Of a stretch of DNA of 64,000 bases, positions 51,173 to 59,954 are shown piece after piece (position 1 is the first letter of the stretch; every line of letters starts with the position of its first letter). The notes beneath the pieces are model-generated. The model saw nothing but the letters and a program-made list of their open reading frames with translations, did not search any database and was not told where the DNA came from. The stretch is from JABDCI01 sp964475835 (lineage in GTDB: Bacteria; Verrucomicrobiota; Verrucomicrobiia; JABWAM01). Both the position numbers and the translations under genes were made by a program. The stretch lies in the NCBI GenBank assembly GCA_964475835.1, contig CAYYYL010000002.1:62001-126000 (forward strand), given 5' to 3'.

Positions 51173-52255
51173 ATGAAAGGATTCAAGATATTTGTGCTCG
51201 TCCTGTTTGGATTGGTTGTCGGGCTGGGCGTTGCCGAGGTTGCGGCTCGATTTCTGTTGCCTCCCCCCACCCGGCAAATCGCCCTTTTACGAATGCGTGC
51301 GCCCGATCTTCAAATGGATGCGGGAACAGATCTCAAAAAGCCTGATTACAATCCCTTCATCCAGCGGCGACCCCATTCAAACTGGGTATGCGATGGCATT
51401 CATCCAGAGCTAATGAACAATGAGGGATTTCGCGATGAGGATTTTGTTCGTTCACGAATTCCTGGAAAACGAAGGATCGCCCTCATCGGGGATTCTTTTG
51501 TGGAAGGCTGGATGGGGCCTCGATCCGTGGCCTTTCCCCGTGTCGTCCAACAAGTCCTTGGAAGTTCCTTCGAGGTCATGAATTTTGGTCTCGCGAACCG
51601 CTCCCCTCTGCGTTACCTCGCACTCTACGATCAAATTGTTCGAAAGTATCAACCGGACATGGTTCTCGTCTGTCTCTATCAAAACGACCTTCAGGAGGAC
51701 CGAGATCTGCTTCCTTATGCGACCTTGGACGAACGTGGGGTTCCGATAAAATTTGATTATGTTCGTTATTTCCAGGACACCCCGCGCATGCCTCAAACAC
51801 GGTGGGAACGGCGACGCGATCGCTGGCAATGGCTTGCATGCCAGCATAGCAGACTATTTCCCTACATTGCGGTCTATTTTTCTGTAAACCCGGAGTTCAG
51901 GCACCGAATCCTGAATGCCCCTTCACGCGCCACACAAGAAGGTCTCTGGTCCGATACAGAATCCCACCTTCGGGCGCTGTTTCAGGTGATTCGGAAAGAT
52001 TCAACCTTCTTTTCCCTCGCGTATGTTCCTGACTTGGGGGATTTCTCCACCCCTTCCCTTCTACTGGAAAAAAGCCGGGATTTTGCAGCGAGGGAACGCA
52101 TTCCTTTTTTTGAACCCGGGTCCTTTATGAAGCAATCATCGCCCGATTCGTTTTATTTGAAAGGCGATGGGCACTTCTCAGAGGAGGGACATCGGGCCTA
52201 TGGGCTGGAGCTTTCCGCGTGGCTCGTCAAAAAGTTACCGGACAGTCGGCGTTGA
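51173..52255 (+). CDS. SGNH/GDSL hydrolase, membrane-anchored
   Basis: 360 residues with an N-terminal anchor (IFVLVLFGLVVGLGVAEVAA). SGNH blocks: IALIGDSFVEGW, MNFGLANRSPLRYLALYD, LYQNDLQEDRD and GDGHFSEEGHRAYG. It has the same layout as the gene at 8584-9840, including the anchor and the NDLQED motif, so both are probably deacylases or acyltransferase-linked esterases of surface glycans. It starts 20 bp after the L,D-transpeptidase gene, hence probably co-transcribed with it. It overlaps the convergent hydrolase by 21 bp. Confidence 0.78.
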   Translation: MKGFKIFVLVLFGLVVGLGVAEVAARFLLPPPTRQIALLRMRAPDLQMDAGTDLKKPDYNPFIQRRPHSNWVCDGIHPELMNNEGFRDEDFVRSRIPGKRRIALIGDSFVEGWMGPRSVAFPRVVQQVLGSSFEVMNFGLANRSPLRYLALYDQIVRKYQPDMVLVCLYQNDLQEDRDLLPYATLDERGVPIKFDYVRYFQDTPRMPQTRWERRRDRWQWLACQHSRLFPYIAVYFSVNPEFRHRILNAPSRATQEGLWSDTESHLRALFQVIRKDSTFFSLAYVPDLGDFSTPSLLLEKSRDFAARERIPFFEPGSFMKQSSPDSFYLKGDGHFSEEGHRAYGLELSAWLVKKLPDSRR

Positions 52256-53263
52256 CCAGTGTTCGTTCTGGGCCGTTTCCCAGGCGATTTGTTGGAGATG
52301 TTTTGCTTCGGTGGGAAAAACGGTATTCAGCATTTCTTTGGCATTCTCAGGGTCATGCAAAAAGTGAGGCAACCCTTCGGGGCTTTTACTGTAGAAAAGC
52401 GCATAAAACACACAGGCAGAAAGGTAGCTGCCTGCCGCATTGGGATGATGTTTGTCGCTGGAATATAGGTCGATGCCATGATCGCTTTTCCATTCTTTTT
52501 CCCAGGCATCGCCGATCGGAGCCAGGAAGGAATGCATTCCATTTGCACAGGATCGATAGGCATGGGTGATGGTGCTCTGTTTGCCTGGTGCATTTTTGTC
52601 CGCCCAAGTCATGTAGAGAACGGTTTTCGCCCCAACCCGGCGAATTTCGGTGTCGAAGGTTTTCAAATGATTTTCCATTGTCCCCGTTCCATGGAAGGGT
52701 TCGCTGCTGTTGGCTTGAAGCACGACATAGTCCCACCCCTTTTCCCTGATCCGTTTCATCGCCTCCCCCTCGTCCAGGTGCTTTTTCAGGGTGAACGCAG
52801 GACGTGTAACCATGACGGCCTCCATGGGGCGGTTTTCCTTCGCTGCGGAGGCAAGCTGCTGGATTTGAAGGGGCATCTTATAGGCATCGGTAAAACTGTT
52901 TCCAATGAACAAAACCCGAAGTGGCTTGCTGTTCAGATCCACTCCCGTTCTGGGCGGAGTTGGTGACGGGGAAAGGGAAGTGGGTTCATGGGGGGATGTT
53001 GGCGACAGACCAAGGTCAGCGTCCTTGCAAAGAGCGACGATATTCCCGCCGTGAGACTCATGAAAGGTGACTTGATGAAAACCTGACAAAGCCCCTGATT
53101 CACCAATTTCGAGTACGCTCCCTGCAAGAAACTGGCCGATCAATTTATCCGGTTGCCCTGGGTCATAAGCATTCACGGGATTCCCACACGTGATGGACTT
53201 CGGGAAAAGGCTGGGAACCCAGGAAAGAGATAAGAGGAAGAGGATTTGAAAGCTGACTTTCAT
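52235..53263 (-). CDS. Secreted SGNH hydrolase, DUF4886-like
   Basis: 342 residues. A signal peptide (~20 residues, ending LFPKS) is followed by a beta-rich N-terminal part and, after a Ser/Pro/Thr linker, the hydrolase domain (about 110-340). The nucleophile motif is LFIGNSFTDAYKMP, with GNS instead of GDS; the Asn block is YVVLQANSSEPF, and SSDKHHPNAAGSYLSA gives the Asp/His pair. It belongs to a different SGNH branch from the two anchored proteins. The acidic-pro linker and signal suggest export to the periplasm or surface. It has no clear operon partner, though a TPR gene lies 20 bp upstream. Confidence 0.75.
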   Translation of the reverse strand: MKVSFQILFLLSLSWVPSLFPKSITCGNPVNAYDPGQPDKLIGQFLAGSVLEIGESGALSGFHQVTFHESHGGNIVALCKDADLGLSPTSPHEPTSLSPSPTPPRTGVDLNSKPLRVLFIGNSFTDAYKMPLQIQQLASAAKENRPMEAVMVTRPAFTLKKHLDEGEAMKRIREKGWDYVVLQANSSEPFHGTGTMENHLKTFDTEIRRVGAKTVLYMTWADKNAPGKQSTITHAYRSCANGMHSFLAPIGDAWEKEWKSDHGIDLYSSDKHHPNAAGSYLSACVFYALFYSKSPEGLPHFLHDPENAKEMLNTVFPTEAKHLQQIAWETAQNEHWSTPTVR

Positions 53264-53282
53264 TCAACGTATGAAAACAAGG

Positions 53283-53669
53283 TCATGTGGGAAGACTTTG
53301 CCCGGGTTCATTGGGGGCGAGTTTCCCCCCCCAGCTCAGGACCTTTGCCTTGGCAGCCTCGGCTTCGGCTTCGGGGATCTGGCCGTTTCGTTGGAAATAG
53401 ATCGAGAGGCTGACTCGGGCAAATTGATCTGCAGGGTTCAGGCGGACGCTTCTTTTTCCGGCCTCGACGGCTTCCGGATAACGACCCGCCTTCATGAGAG
53501 CCATGCCCAGGGAGTGCCATGCCTCAAAGTGTTCCGGCGCAAGCCGGGTGGCTTCCTTGAAATGAGTGATGGCATCCTCCATTTCGCCCATGGCGACGGA
53601 GTTTGTCCCTGCTTCGATAAGTTCGTCGACAGTCACGAAAAAGTCCTGATTATCACCGGATGGGGACAT
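53283..53669 (-). CDS. Tetratricopeptide-repeat protein
   Basis: 128 residues with three TPR-like helix pairs: SVAMGEMEDAITHFKEATRL, EHFEAWHSLGMALMKAGRYP and DQFARVSLSIYFQRNGQIPE. There is no signal peptide or membrane helix. It overlaps the upstream LamG gene by 17 bp and is followed 20 bp later by the SGNH gene, so the three may form an operon. TPR proteins are protein-binding scaffolds; the partner is unknown. Confidence 0.75.
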   Translation of the reverse strand: MSPSGDNQDFFVTVDELIEAGTNSVAMGEMEDAITHFKEATRLAPEHFEAWHSLGMALMKAGRYPEAVEAGKRSVRLNPADQFARVSLSIYFQRNGQIPEAEAEAAKAKVLSWGGKLAPNEPGQSLPT

Positions 53670-54627
53670 CCAGTTTGAAACTTGGGGTCACAGCATTCCC
53701 AGATTTTTTTGAATGCTCGGGTTCCAGAGGATGAGCATCCGCTCCGTCGGGAATCCCGTCGGAATCACTATCCGCATTCAAGGGGTTGAGTTTATAAATC
53801 CATTCCGAAAGGTTGGGCAGACCATCACCATCAGGATCGGAATAGGTTGCCGGCAACTCGAGAATTTCGGAGGAGGATAGGGCGCTGTGATAGAGCCGGG
53901 TTTCGTCGAGGGTAAAACGATTTATGGAAAGATCGGGGTTGAGATTTCCGAGGCTGAATGCCAGGGGGCTTCCCGGATTCCACCGGGTGATGAGTCTTAC
54001 CGCCTCCGTGGCTCCATCCACGTAGAGAATGGCTTCCGCTTGTTGAGAGTCAAAGACCCCCGCAATATGGTGCCACTGTCGGTCGTTCACATTCCACGCG
54101 TTATTTCCCCCCTCCACGGATTGCACAGGCTGACCGGCAGCTTCGAATTGAAATTGAGATATGCCTTTGGGAGACACCCCCAACCTCCAGTTATTCCCCT
54201 GCACATCCATCCAGTGGGCCAGAGTGGTGAAAGTGGTAGAATTGGAGCCCAGATACCATGCGGAAATGGTGAAGCTTTGTGGAAGGGCCCACCACGGGTT
54301 TGCACTGTCAAACTTGACCCTTGAATGCGGCGTGAAATCCAGGGCGGTCCCAAAAATTCCGGGTGAAAATGGAAAGGTTGAAAATTGGGAAAGGGCCCCT
54401 GTCAGATCATGCGACGAACGATCGAGAACGTTGGTATGGGAGGTGTCGTCCATCTGCCACCACCCGGTGAGTTTGGCTGCAAATCCATTGGTGGAAAATC
54501 CATGGCTTGTTTGCCAGTCGTCTGGCAAACCATCCCGGTCGGAATCCTCGGCCCGGGTAAAAACGGGAATGGACACAAAGACTCCAATGACAAAAAAGAA
54601 CAGAAAATGGATATGCTTGTGCCTCAT
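53653..54627 (-). CDS. Secreted LamG-domain protein with calcium-type repeats
   Basis: 324 residues. A signal peptide ends near FTRAEDS. The first repeat DSDRDGLPDDWQTSHG and the C-terminal DPDGDGLPNLSEWIYKLNPL and DSDSDGIPDGADAHP are thrombospondin type-3-like calcium loops. Between them is a concanavalin/LamG beta-sandwich with LTGWWQMDDTSH, FTISAWYLGSNSTTF and VDGATEAVRLITRWN. Such proteins bind surfaces or sugars and are common in Verrucomicrobiota and Planctomycetota. No anchoring motif is visible at the C-terminus. It may be co-transcribed with the TPR gene. Confidence 0.75.
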   Translation of the reverse strand: MRHKHIHFLFFFVIGVFVSIPVFTRAEDSDRDGLPDDWQTSHGFSTNGFAAKLTGWWQMDDTSHTNVLDRSSHDLTGALSQFSTFPFSPGIFGTALDFTPHSRVKFDSANPWWALPQSFTISAWYLGSNSTTFTTLAHWMDVQGNNWRLGVSPKGISQFQFEAAGQPVQSVEGGNNAWNVNDRQWHHIAGVFDSQQAEAILYVDGATEAVRLITRWNPGSPLAFSLGNLNPDLSINRFTLDETRLYHSALSSSEILELPATYSDPDGDGLPNLSEWIYKLNPLNADSDSDGIPDGADAHPLEPEHSKKSGNAVTPSFKLDVPIR

Positions 54628-54652
54628 GCTCCGTTATCATCGTAAAATTCAG

Positions 54653-55117
54653 ATGGGTTCCAAACAAGCATTTTCATGGGCGCCGTGGTTCGTAATGATT
54701 TTGCTCGCAAGCTCTTGCGACGAAATGCCCGTACCAGTTCACTTCACTCTTCCATCCGGAACCCGTGGAATTTTTTGCATCGTGGTGGATCCAGGAAAGG
54801 GTGAAAAAATCTTTCCATTCGAAGATGGTCGATTTGAAATCTCCATTCCTGGCGACAAACCCCTTTCCATTCAGTCGGATCAACCTTTTCAACACTACTA
54901 TCGCATCTATGCGAAATACGAGGACGGGGCTGAACTTCCGGTGGCACAGACGCCCCACATGTTCCCCCCCGGAACGGTGGCGTTGTATGGGCCCTACATC
55001 GAAGAATCCACGAATCAAAAGGTCTATTGGTTTTTTGTTGGAACCGAAGAGGAGGTTACCAGCGCACGTCGAGCCATGAAGGAAAAACAGGCGAAAGAGG
55101 TTGCCCCTTCATCTTGA
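54653..55117 (+). CDS. Hypothetical lipoprotein
   Basis: About 154 residues from the ATG at 54653; the signal reads SWAPWFVMILLASSC with the lipidated Cys near residue 22. The mature part is beta-rich, with PVHFTLPSGTRGIFCIVVDP and LSIQSDQPFQHYYRIYAKYE, and ends with charged helices. I recognise no family. An in-frame ATG at 54626 would overlap the divergent LamG gene's start by two bases. Its last 9 bp overlap the convergent cobA-hemD gene. Confidence 0.6.
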   Translation: MGSKQAFSWAPWFVMILLASSCDEMPVPVHFTLPSGTRGIFCIVVDPGKGEKIFPFEDGRFEISIPGDKPLSIQSDQPFQHYYRIYAKYEDGAELPVAQTPHMFPPGTVALYGPYIEESTNQKVYWFFVGTEEEVTSARRAMKEKQAKEVAPSS

Positions 55118-56641
55118 TACTGTTTTGCGAATGGCTTGTATCAACCCGCTCAGATCGTGCTTTCGCGCTTCCCGATGGACGCGAAATCCGTGTTTTCGGA
55201 TGGTTTCGCTGGTCGCTGGTCCAATGGAAATCCATTTGCAGGACATCAGTGTCCGTCGCAGGGAATTGGAAAAAATCCCCGGTTTCCTCAGCAGACGGAC
55301 AAAATGAGTCACGGTAGAAGAACTTGTGAAAGTTAAGGTGTCAGCGCCAAATCGCTCCAGAGCCAGAATTTCCCATCCCAGCTTGGGGAGTTTATTTTGA
55401 TAAATAGTAACGGCTTGGGCATTGGCCTTTACTTGTTTCATCGCTTTAAGAACCTCATCACGGCCAATTTCAGATCGTGGAATCAGAACGTTTTTGTTAA
55501 GAAATTTTTTGGAGTTTGACCGAATGGTCTGTGCAAGGCCCTTCGCGGTATGAACCCGGGGCATTAAATCCGCTCGGAGACCATTTTCCTTGAGGTGTGT
55601 CTGGGTTCCAGGTCCCACTACGGCAAAACGGGTGCGCTTCAATGGAGAAAGATCTCCGTGGCGAAGCCGGATTTCTTCGAGAAAGAAGTCCACGGCCCAC
55701 GGGCTCGCAAAGATCACCCAATCCCATGAAGCTGCGTTGGAAGCCATTTTTCTCACCTGGGGAGAGCGGACTTTTTGAATCTCGATCGTTGGGAGTTCCA
55801 GCACTTCTGCGCCAAGGTCAATCAGTTGCGAGGTGAGAGTTCCCGACTGGTCCCGTGTGCGTGTCACCACAATCCGCTTTCCGAAGAGGGGCTTTTTTTC
55901 GAACCACCGAAGTTTTTCCCGGCAACGGACAACATCGCCTATCACCGCAACGGCCGGTGGACGAAAATTCGTCTTCTCACACTTTTCCCCCATGTTCCCA
56001 ACGGTTCCGGTGAGAACCTGTTGGAAGCCACGTGTCCCCCAGCGAATGAGGGCCACGGGGGTGGAGGATGGTTTGCCGCAACGTGTGAGGCGTTCGAGAA
56101 ATGGAGGCAGACGCTTGACTCCCATCAGAACAAGGAGGGTTCCCGGGAATCGGGCAAGCGCATGAAAATCGAGCAGCGATTCGGGTTTGTCCGGGTCTTC
56201 GTAAGCGGTGACGACAGCGACTCCCGAAGCATGGTCTCGGTGGGTGACGGGAATCCCGGCGTAGGCGGGCGCGGCAATTGCCGATGTCACACCCGGGACG
56301 ATTTCAAAGAGGACTCCGGCATCGTGAAGCCGTGCGGCTTCCTCCCCTCCCCGTCCGAATACGAAGGGATCTCCGCCTTTCAAACGGACCACCACCTTCC
56401 CGGAGGTTGCGTAGCGGATCATGTGGTGCTCGATCTTTCTCTGGGAAAGCGTTTGAAGGCCGGAATGTTTTCCTGCGAAAATAATTTTTGCTCTCCGGGA
56501 GGCGTGGCGCAGGAGGAGTGGATTGCAAAGATTGTCGTAGATGATCACATCCGCCTGTCTCAGACATTCGAGACCCCGGAGGGTGATCAAACCCGGATCG
56601 CCAGGCCCGGCACCCACCAAATAGACCTTGGCGGCTTTCAT
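55109..56641 (-). CDS. Uroporphyrinogen-III C-methyltransferase / uroporphyrinogen-III synthase fusion
   Basis: About 510 residues, two domains. Residues 1-250 are CobA/SUMT: KVYLVGAGPGDPGLITLRGL, VVVRLKGGDPFVFGRGGEE, GVTSAIAAPAYAGIPVTHRD. It makes precorrin-2 from uroporphyrinogen III with SAM. Residues ~255-510 are HemD, with KRIVVTRTRDQSGTLTSQLI and ALERFGADTLTFTSSSTVTH; it closes the linear tetrapyrrole hydroxymethylbilane. Such cobA-hemD fusions follow hemA-hemC in many bacteria, as here. The ATG at 56641 is preferred; the adjacent ATG at 56647 also fits. A lone receiver-domain gene lies between it and hemC. Confidence 0.85.
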   Translation of the reverse strand: MKAAKVYLVGAGPGDPGLITLRGLECLRQADVIIYDNLCNPLLLRHASRRAKIIFAGKHSGLQTLSQRKIEHHMIRYATSGKVVVRLKGGDPFVFGRGGEEAARLHDAGVLFEIVPGVTSAIAAPAYAGIPVTHRDHASGVAVVTAYEDPDKPESLLDFHALARFPGTLLVLMGVKRLPPFLERLTRCGKPSSTPVALIRWGTRGFQQVLTGTVGNMGEKCEKTNFRPPAVAVIGDVVRCREKLRWFEKKPLFGKRIVVTRTRDQSGTLTSQLIDLGAEVLELPTIEIQKVRSPQVRKMASNAASWDWVIFASPWAVDFFLEEIRLRHGDLSPLKRTRFAVVGPGTQTHLKENGLRADLMPRVHTAKGLAQTIRSNSKKFLNKNVLIPRSEIGRDEVLKAMKQVKANAQAVTIYQNKLPKLGWEILALERFGADTLTFTSSSTVTHFVRLLRKPGIFSNSLRRTLMSCKWISIGPATSETIRKHGFRVHREARKHDLSGLIQAIRKTVSR

Positions 56642-56660
56642 GGTCATCGAAAGGAGCTTT

Positions 56661-57059
56661 TCACGAAGCGGCAATGACCTCGTTCAGGGTTTTTCGAAGG
56701 TCATCGACCCGATAAGGTTTTGCCAGAGCGGCCCGGAAGCCCTTTCCCACATATTCGACTGGATTGGCATCCAGACCGCTGGACACCACGGCTTTCACTT
56801 TGGGGTCAATTTCTTTGAGTTTGTCCAAAGTCTCACATCCGCCCATGCCCCCGCGCACGGTGAGATCAAGGATGACCGCGTCAAAGGGGCGACCGTTTTC
56901 ACGTTCCCGAACGAAGATGTCCACGGCTTCGCTTCCCTGACTGGCCACCATCACATCGTAACCAAAGTGAGTCAACGCCACGGTAAACAGGCTTCGCACG
57001 GCAGCGTCGTCGTCCATCGCGAGGACACGTTTTTTGGGGGCGGGCACGGCATTCATCAT
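56661..57059 (-). CDS. Stand-alone response-regulator receiver domain
   Basis: About 132 residues, a single REC domain with KKRVLAMDDDAAVRSLFTVA, the phosphorylation Asp in FDAVILDLTVRGGMGGCE, and the conserved Lys in AALAKPYRVDDL. There is no output domain, so it acts by protein contact (CheY/SpoIIR-like). Its ATG overlaps the hemC stop codon (ATGA), which couples its translation to haem synthesis; cobA-hemD follows after about 20 bp. No histidine kinase is nearby. Confidence 0.8.
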   Translation of the reverse strand: MMNAVPAPKKRVLAMDDDAAVRSLFTVALTHFGYDVMVASQGSEAVDIFVRERENGRPFDAVILDLTVRGGMGGCETLDKLKEIDPKVKAVVSSGLDANPVEYVGKGFRAALAKPYRVDDLRKTLNEVIAAS

Positions 57060-57991
57060 GCGCTTATTTTCTGGGAAAGGCATTCATCTGCAAGCAATTT
57101 TCCAATCAGCTCGGCTTCGCGCCTTTCCCCTCGACGTTCCCCCCGCCACACCTTTCCGGTTGCGAGTTCCACCACGGCTCGTAGCCAGAGCCCCGAGGGC
57201 TCTGTGATGGCGTGTGCGGCCATCGGGGTGGCACATCCCCCCTCCATTTGACGCAAAAACGAGCGTTCAGCCTGAACGGTGGAAAGGGTGGCGGGATGCT
57301 GGATGGATTTCAGTCTTTCCATGGTCTCACCGTCATCCTTGTGAATTTCCAATCCAATGGCTGCTTGCCCGGGGGCTGGGAGCATTTCTTCAACCGACAG
57401 TCGGCGATAGTACAGAGGAGGATCAAATGCCAGGGTCCCTTCCCTTTCTGGGCTTCTCCATAAATCGAGGCGCTTGAGTCCTGCGGCAGCGACGAGTAAA
57501 ACAGTTTCGGGAGGAGCTTCCGATAATTTGGTGAGGCGGGTTTCCACATTTCCACGGATTTCACGGATTTCCGCCCCTTTCCACAGGGCCCGCGCCTGAA
57601 AAGCGCGTCGTGGACTTGAGGTGAAGACCAGTTGGGGTTGGGTGAATGGGGCCTGGGACACCGCCACATCCGCGGCATCCTCCCGCTCCATGACCCCCGA
57701 GAGAATCAATCCCGATGGCAGTTCCGTCGGCAGATCCTTCAGACTGTGAACGGCGACTTGGATTTTGCGTCGCAAAAGGGCTTCCTCAAGTTCTTTGGTG
57801 AAAAGGCCCTTGGTGTTGCTTCGAGCGAGAGCGGCCGTCGTCTGTTTGTCCCCGGTTGTTTTGATCACCCTGATTTCAAATTCGAGTCGCGGATACGCTT
57901 TTCGCAGGCGGGCTCGAACCTGGTCCGCCTGAACGAGGGCCAGAGGGCTCCCTCGGGTGCCGATCACAAAGCGTTGGGCTGCGGTATTCAT
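57056..57991 (-). CDS. hemC: Hydroxymethylbilane synthase (porphobilinogen deaminase)
   Basis: 311 residues. It joins four porphobilinogen units into hydroxymethylbilane in the tetrapyrrole pathway. The start VIGTRGSPLALVQADQVRAR, the catalytic VIKTTGDKQTT, VHSLKDLPTELPSGLILSG and the C-terminal QMEGGCATPMAAHAIT with the dipyrromethane-binding Cys are present. Its start overlaps the hemA stop by 4 bp, and its stop overlaps the receiver-domain start, so the cluster is tightly coupled. Confidence 0.92.
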   Translation of the reverse strand: MNTAAQRFVIGTRGSPLALVQADQVRARLRKAYPRLEFEIRVIKTTGDKQTTAALARSNTKGLFTKELEEALLRRKIQVAVHSLKDLPTELPSGLILSGVMEREDAADVAVSQAPFTQPQLVFTSSPRRAFQARALWKGAEIREIRGNVETRLTKLSEAPPETVLLVAAAGLKRLDLWRSPEREGTLAFDPPLYYRRLSVEEMLPAPGQAAIGLEIHKDDGETMERLKSIQHPATLSTVQAERSFLRQMEGGCATPMAAHAITEPSGLWLRAVVELATGKVWRGERRGERREAELIGKLLADECLSQKISA

Positions 57992-59067
57992 GTGGAAGCG
58001 ACCGCCTTTCTCCAGCCTTCAAGTTTTCGGGCAGTCGGGCACATGGCAAGCTGGGGTTTTTTTTGCATGAACCACGTTTCAAATTTGTCCGTATGACTGC
58101 GGACAATCTGCTTGCAAACGGTGATCTCTTTCTGGCGTTGGGCGAGGTTATGATCGGCGATCAGTTGAAGATCATCCATGTCATACAGATAAACCCCCTC
58201 CAACTCAGTGACATCCCGTGCAATATTTCGTGGCACTGCGATGTCGATCAGGAAAAGAGGGGTTCCGTTACGATGAGGAATCGATTCCACCAGATCCTCC
58301 CTCGTCAGGATGTAGCTGGGAGCGGAAGTGGAGCTGACCACGACATCCACCTGACGACATTCTTCACGCCAGGTTTCCCATGGCACCGTTTTTCCATTAA
58401 ATGGCGTTGCAAGCTTTTCAGCCCGTTCGCGGGAACGATTGGTGACCAGGAGGGATTTTGCTCCACGGCTGTGAAATGCCTTTGCGGTGGCTTCCCCCAT
58501 TTCCCCTGCTCCGACAAGCAGAATGGTGCGGGATTCCAGGTTTCCGAAGATTTGGGACGCCAGATCCACGGCCACGGATCCCACGGAGACACTTCCCATT
58601 CCAATGCGTGTGCGGGAACGGATCTCCTTGGCCACGGCAAACGCGTTTTGAAACAACTTGTTCAAACCAAGTCCCGTGCGATGTGCCTCGTGAGCGATCC
58701 GATAAGCCTCCTTCACCTGTCCAAGGATTTCGGTTTCTCCCACCACCATGGAATCAAGCCCTGAGGAAACTTCGAAAAGGTGTTGAATGCACATTCCAAG
58801 TTCCCGCACGTAAAAATGATTTCGATCCAGCGCCATTCCGAAACGCTTTTCAAGGGTAAGGAATATCCTCTCCACAGCATCGGGGGTGTGAGTGCAGACG
58901 GTGTAGATCTCAACACGATTGCAGGTGGATAGTATCACCACTTCCCGCAAAACTTCGTTTTTCAACTCCTCTAGGACGGGGGCGATGGTCGTCGCTGAAA
59001 TCGCAAAACGCTCCCGGATCTCCACCGGGGCGGTGCGATGATTGAGTCCGACGACAAGAACGTTCAT
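57988..59067 (-). CDS. hemA: Glutamyl-tRNA reductase
   Basis: 359 residues. It reduces glutamyl-tRNA to glutamate-1-semialdehyde, the first step of haem synthesis. The N-terminal catalytic domain shows GLNHRTAPVEIRERFA and the active-site STCNRVEIYTVC; GLDSMVVGETEILGQVKEAY and the NADPH-binding LLVGAGEMGEATAKAF follow. The C-terminal dimerisation helices are cut short, since the usual length is about 400-430 residues. It lies 3 bp after ccsA and overlaps hemC by 4 bp. Confidence 0.88.
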   Translation of the reverse strand: MNVLVVGLNHRTAPVEIRERFAISATTIAPVLEELKNEVLREVVILSTCNRVEIYTVCTHTPDAVERIFLTLEKRFGMALDRNHFYVRELGMCIQHLFEVSSGLDSMVVGETEILGQVKEAYRIAHEAHRTGLGLNKLFQNAFAVAKEIRSRTRIGMGSVSVGSVAVDLASQIFGNLESRTILLVGAGEMGEATAKAFHSRGAKSLLVTNRSRERAEKLATPFNGKTVPWETWREECRQVDVVVSSTSAPSYILTREDLVESIPHRNGTPLFLIDIAVPRNIARDVTELEGVYLYDMDDLQLIADHNLAQRQKEITVCKQIVRSHTDKFETWFMQKKPQLAMCPTARKLEGWRKAVAST

Positions 59068-59070
59068 GGG

Positions 59071-59901
59071 TCAATAGTTGTGAAATTGGGAGAGGACATT
59101 GACGACCCAGAACGTTGAGACCACGAACACCCAGCTCAGGATGCTGAACCATGCCATGCGTCGCCCCTGCAACCCGGCAAATGCGCGTCCCAAGAGATAG
59201 ATGAGATACATGACCCACACTCCGAGGGACCACGAAAGCTTGGGATCCCAGTGTTGAACGGGTTGCGTCCGATGAAACCCGAGGAATCCGCTGACGAGCC
59301 CCAGGGTTAGAAGAATGAACCCGCTGAATACCAGCCAGTTTTGCACCAGCTCAAGGCGAAGGATGGGGGGGAAAAGCATGAACGAGGGGCTTAGGCGTCG
59401 TGTGCGCAGTTGTTTTTCCTGGACGAGGTACATCAGGGCAACAGCCCCTGCCAGGCCGAAAGCGGCGTATCCCATGATGATCACTGAAGCGTGCAGACCA
59501 AGCCAGGATGAATGCTGCCAGTCCTGAAATTGCGGTCGAACGTCGGGTACGATCAGCCCCGCGAGCTGGATCACGATGACGATGGGCATGTAAAAGATGG
59601 TGAGGTAATTCAGCTCCCCCACCAAGGTTATCACCAAGTGAAGGGCTACAAGGCACCATGCGATAAAGCTTACGGTTTCAAAGAGATTTGAAACAGGACA
59701 CCGTCCATCTGCCAGCCCTCGTTGCCAGAGGAATAGGGTGTGGCAGAAAAAACCGGGCAAAACGAGCCCCATCTTAATCCAGCGGTGATAGGTCCGTCCG
59801 ACCGCAAGGCGCCACACGGCAAAGATAAGGGTGACCCCGTAGAGCGCCAGGGCCCCCCATAGGAGGGTGTCGGAACCGCTGGCATTGGAATTGAGATTCA
59901 T
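59071..59901 (-). CDS. CcsA/HemX-like cytochrome c assembly protein
   Basis: 276 residues and eight or nine hydrophobic segments. The periplasmic loop QHWDPKLSWSLGVWVMYLIY resembles the WWD haem-handling motif of CcsA and HemX; GLHASVIIMGYAAFGLAG with a conserved His is the other typical element. CcsA moves haem across the inner membrane in system II cytochrome c maturation, whereas HemX proteins have the same fold. Its position directly before hemA is typical of hemX-like genes. I cannot decide between the two roles. Confidence 0.82.
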   Translation of the reverse strand: MNLNSNASGSDTLLWGALALYGVTLIFAVWRLAVGRTYHRWIKMGLVLPGFFCHTLFLWQRGLADGRCPVSNLFETVSFIAWCLVALHLVITLVGELNYLTIFYMPIVIVIQLAGLIVPDVRPQFQDWQHSSWLGLHASVIIMGYAAFGLAGAVALMYLVQEKQLRTRRLSPSFMLFPPILRLELVQNWLVFSGFILLTLGLVSGFLGFHRTQPVQHWDPKLSWSLGVWVMYLIYLLGRAFAGLQGRRMAWFSILSWVFVVSTFWVVNVLSQFHNY

Positions 59902-59918
59902 GGTTAGGTGTAAATTGG

Positions 59919-59954
59919 CTCTCCGGCCCCGCCGGCATCGGCGGGAACGGAGAG
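59919..59954 (-). terminator. Hairpin at the 3' end of RNase P RNA
   Basis: CTCTCCG pairs with CGGAGAG (7 bp), and after a 2-nt internal mismatch CCCGCC pairs with GGCGGG (6 bp), with a 6-nt loop. The stem runs from 59954 to 59919 on the minus strand and directly follows the RNA's 3' region. The following tract on the minus strand is CCAATTTACACC, poor in T, so this may be a terminator or a processing hairpin. Confidence 0.4.
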
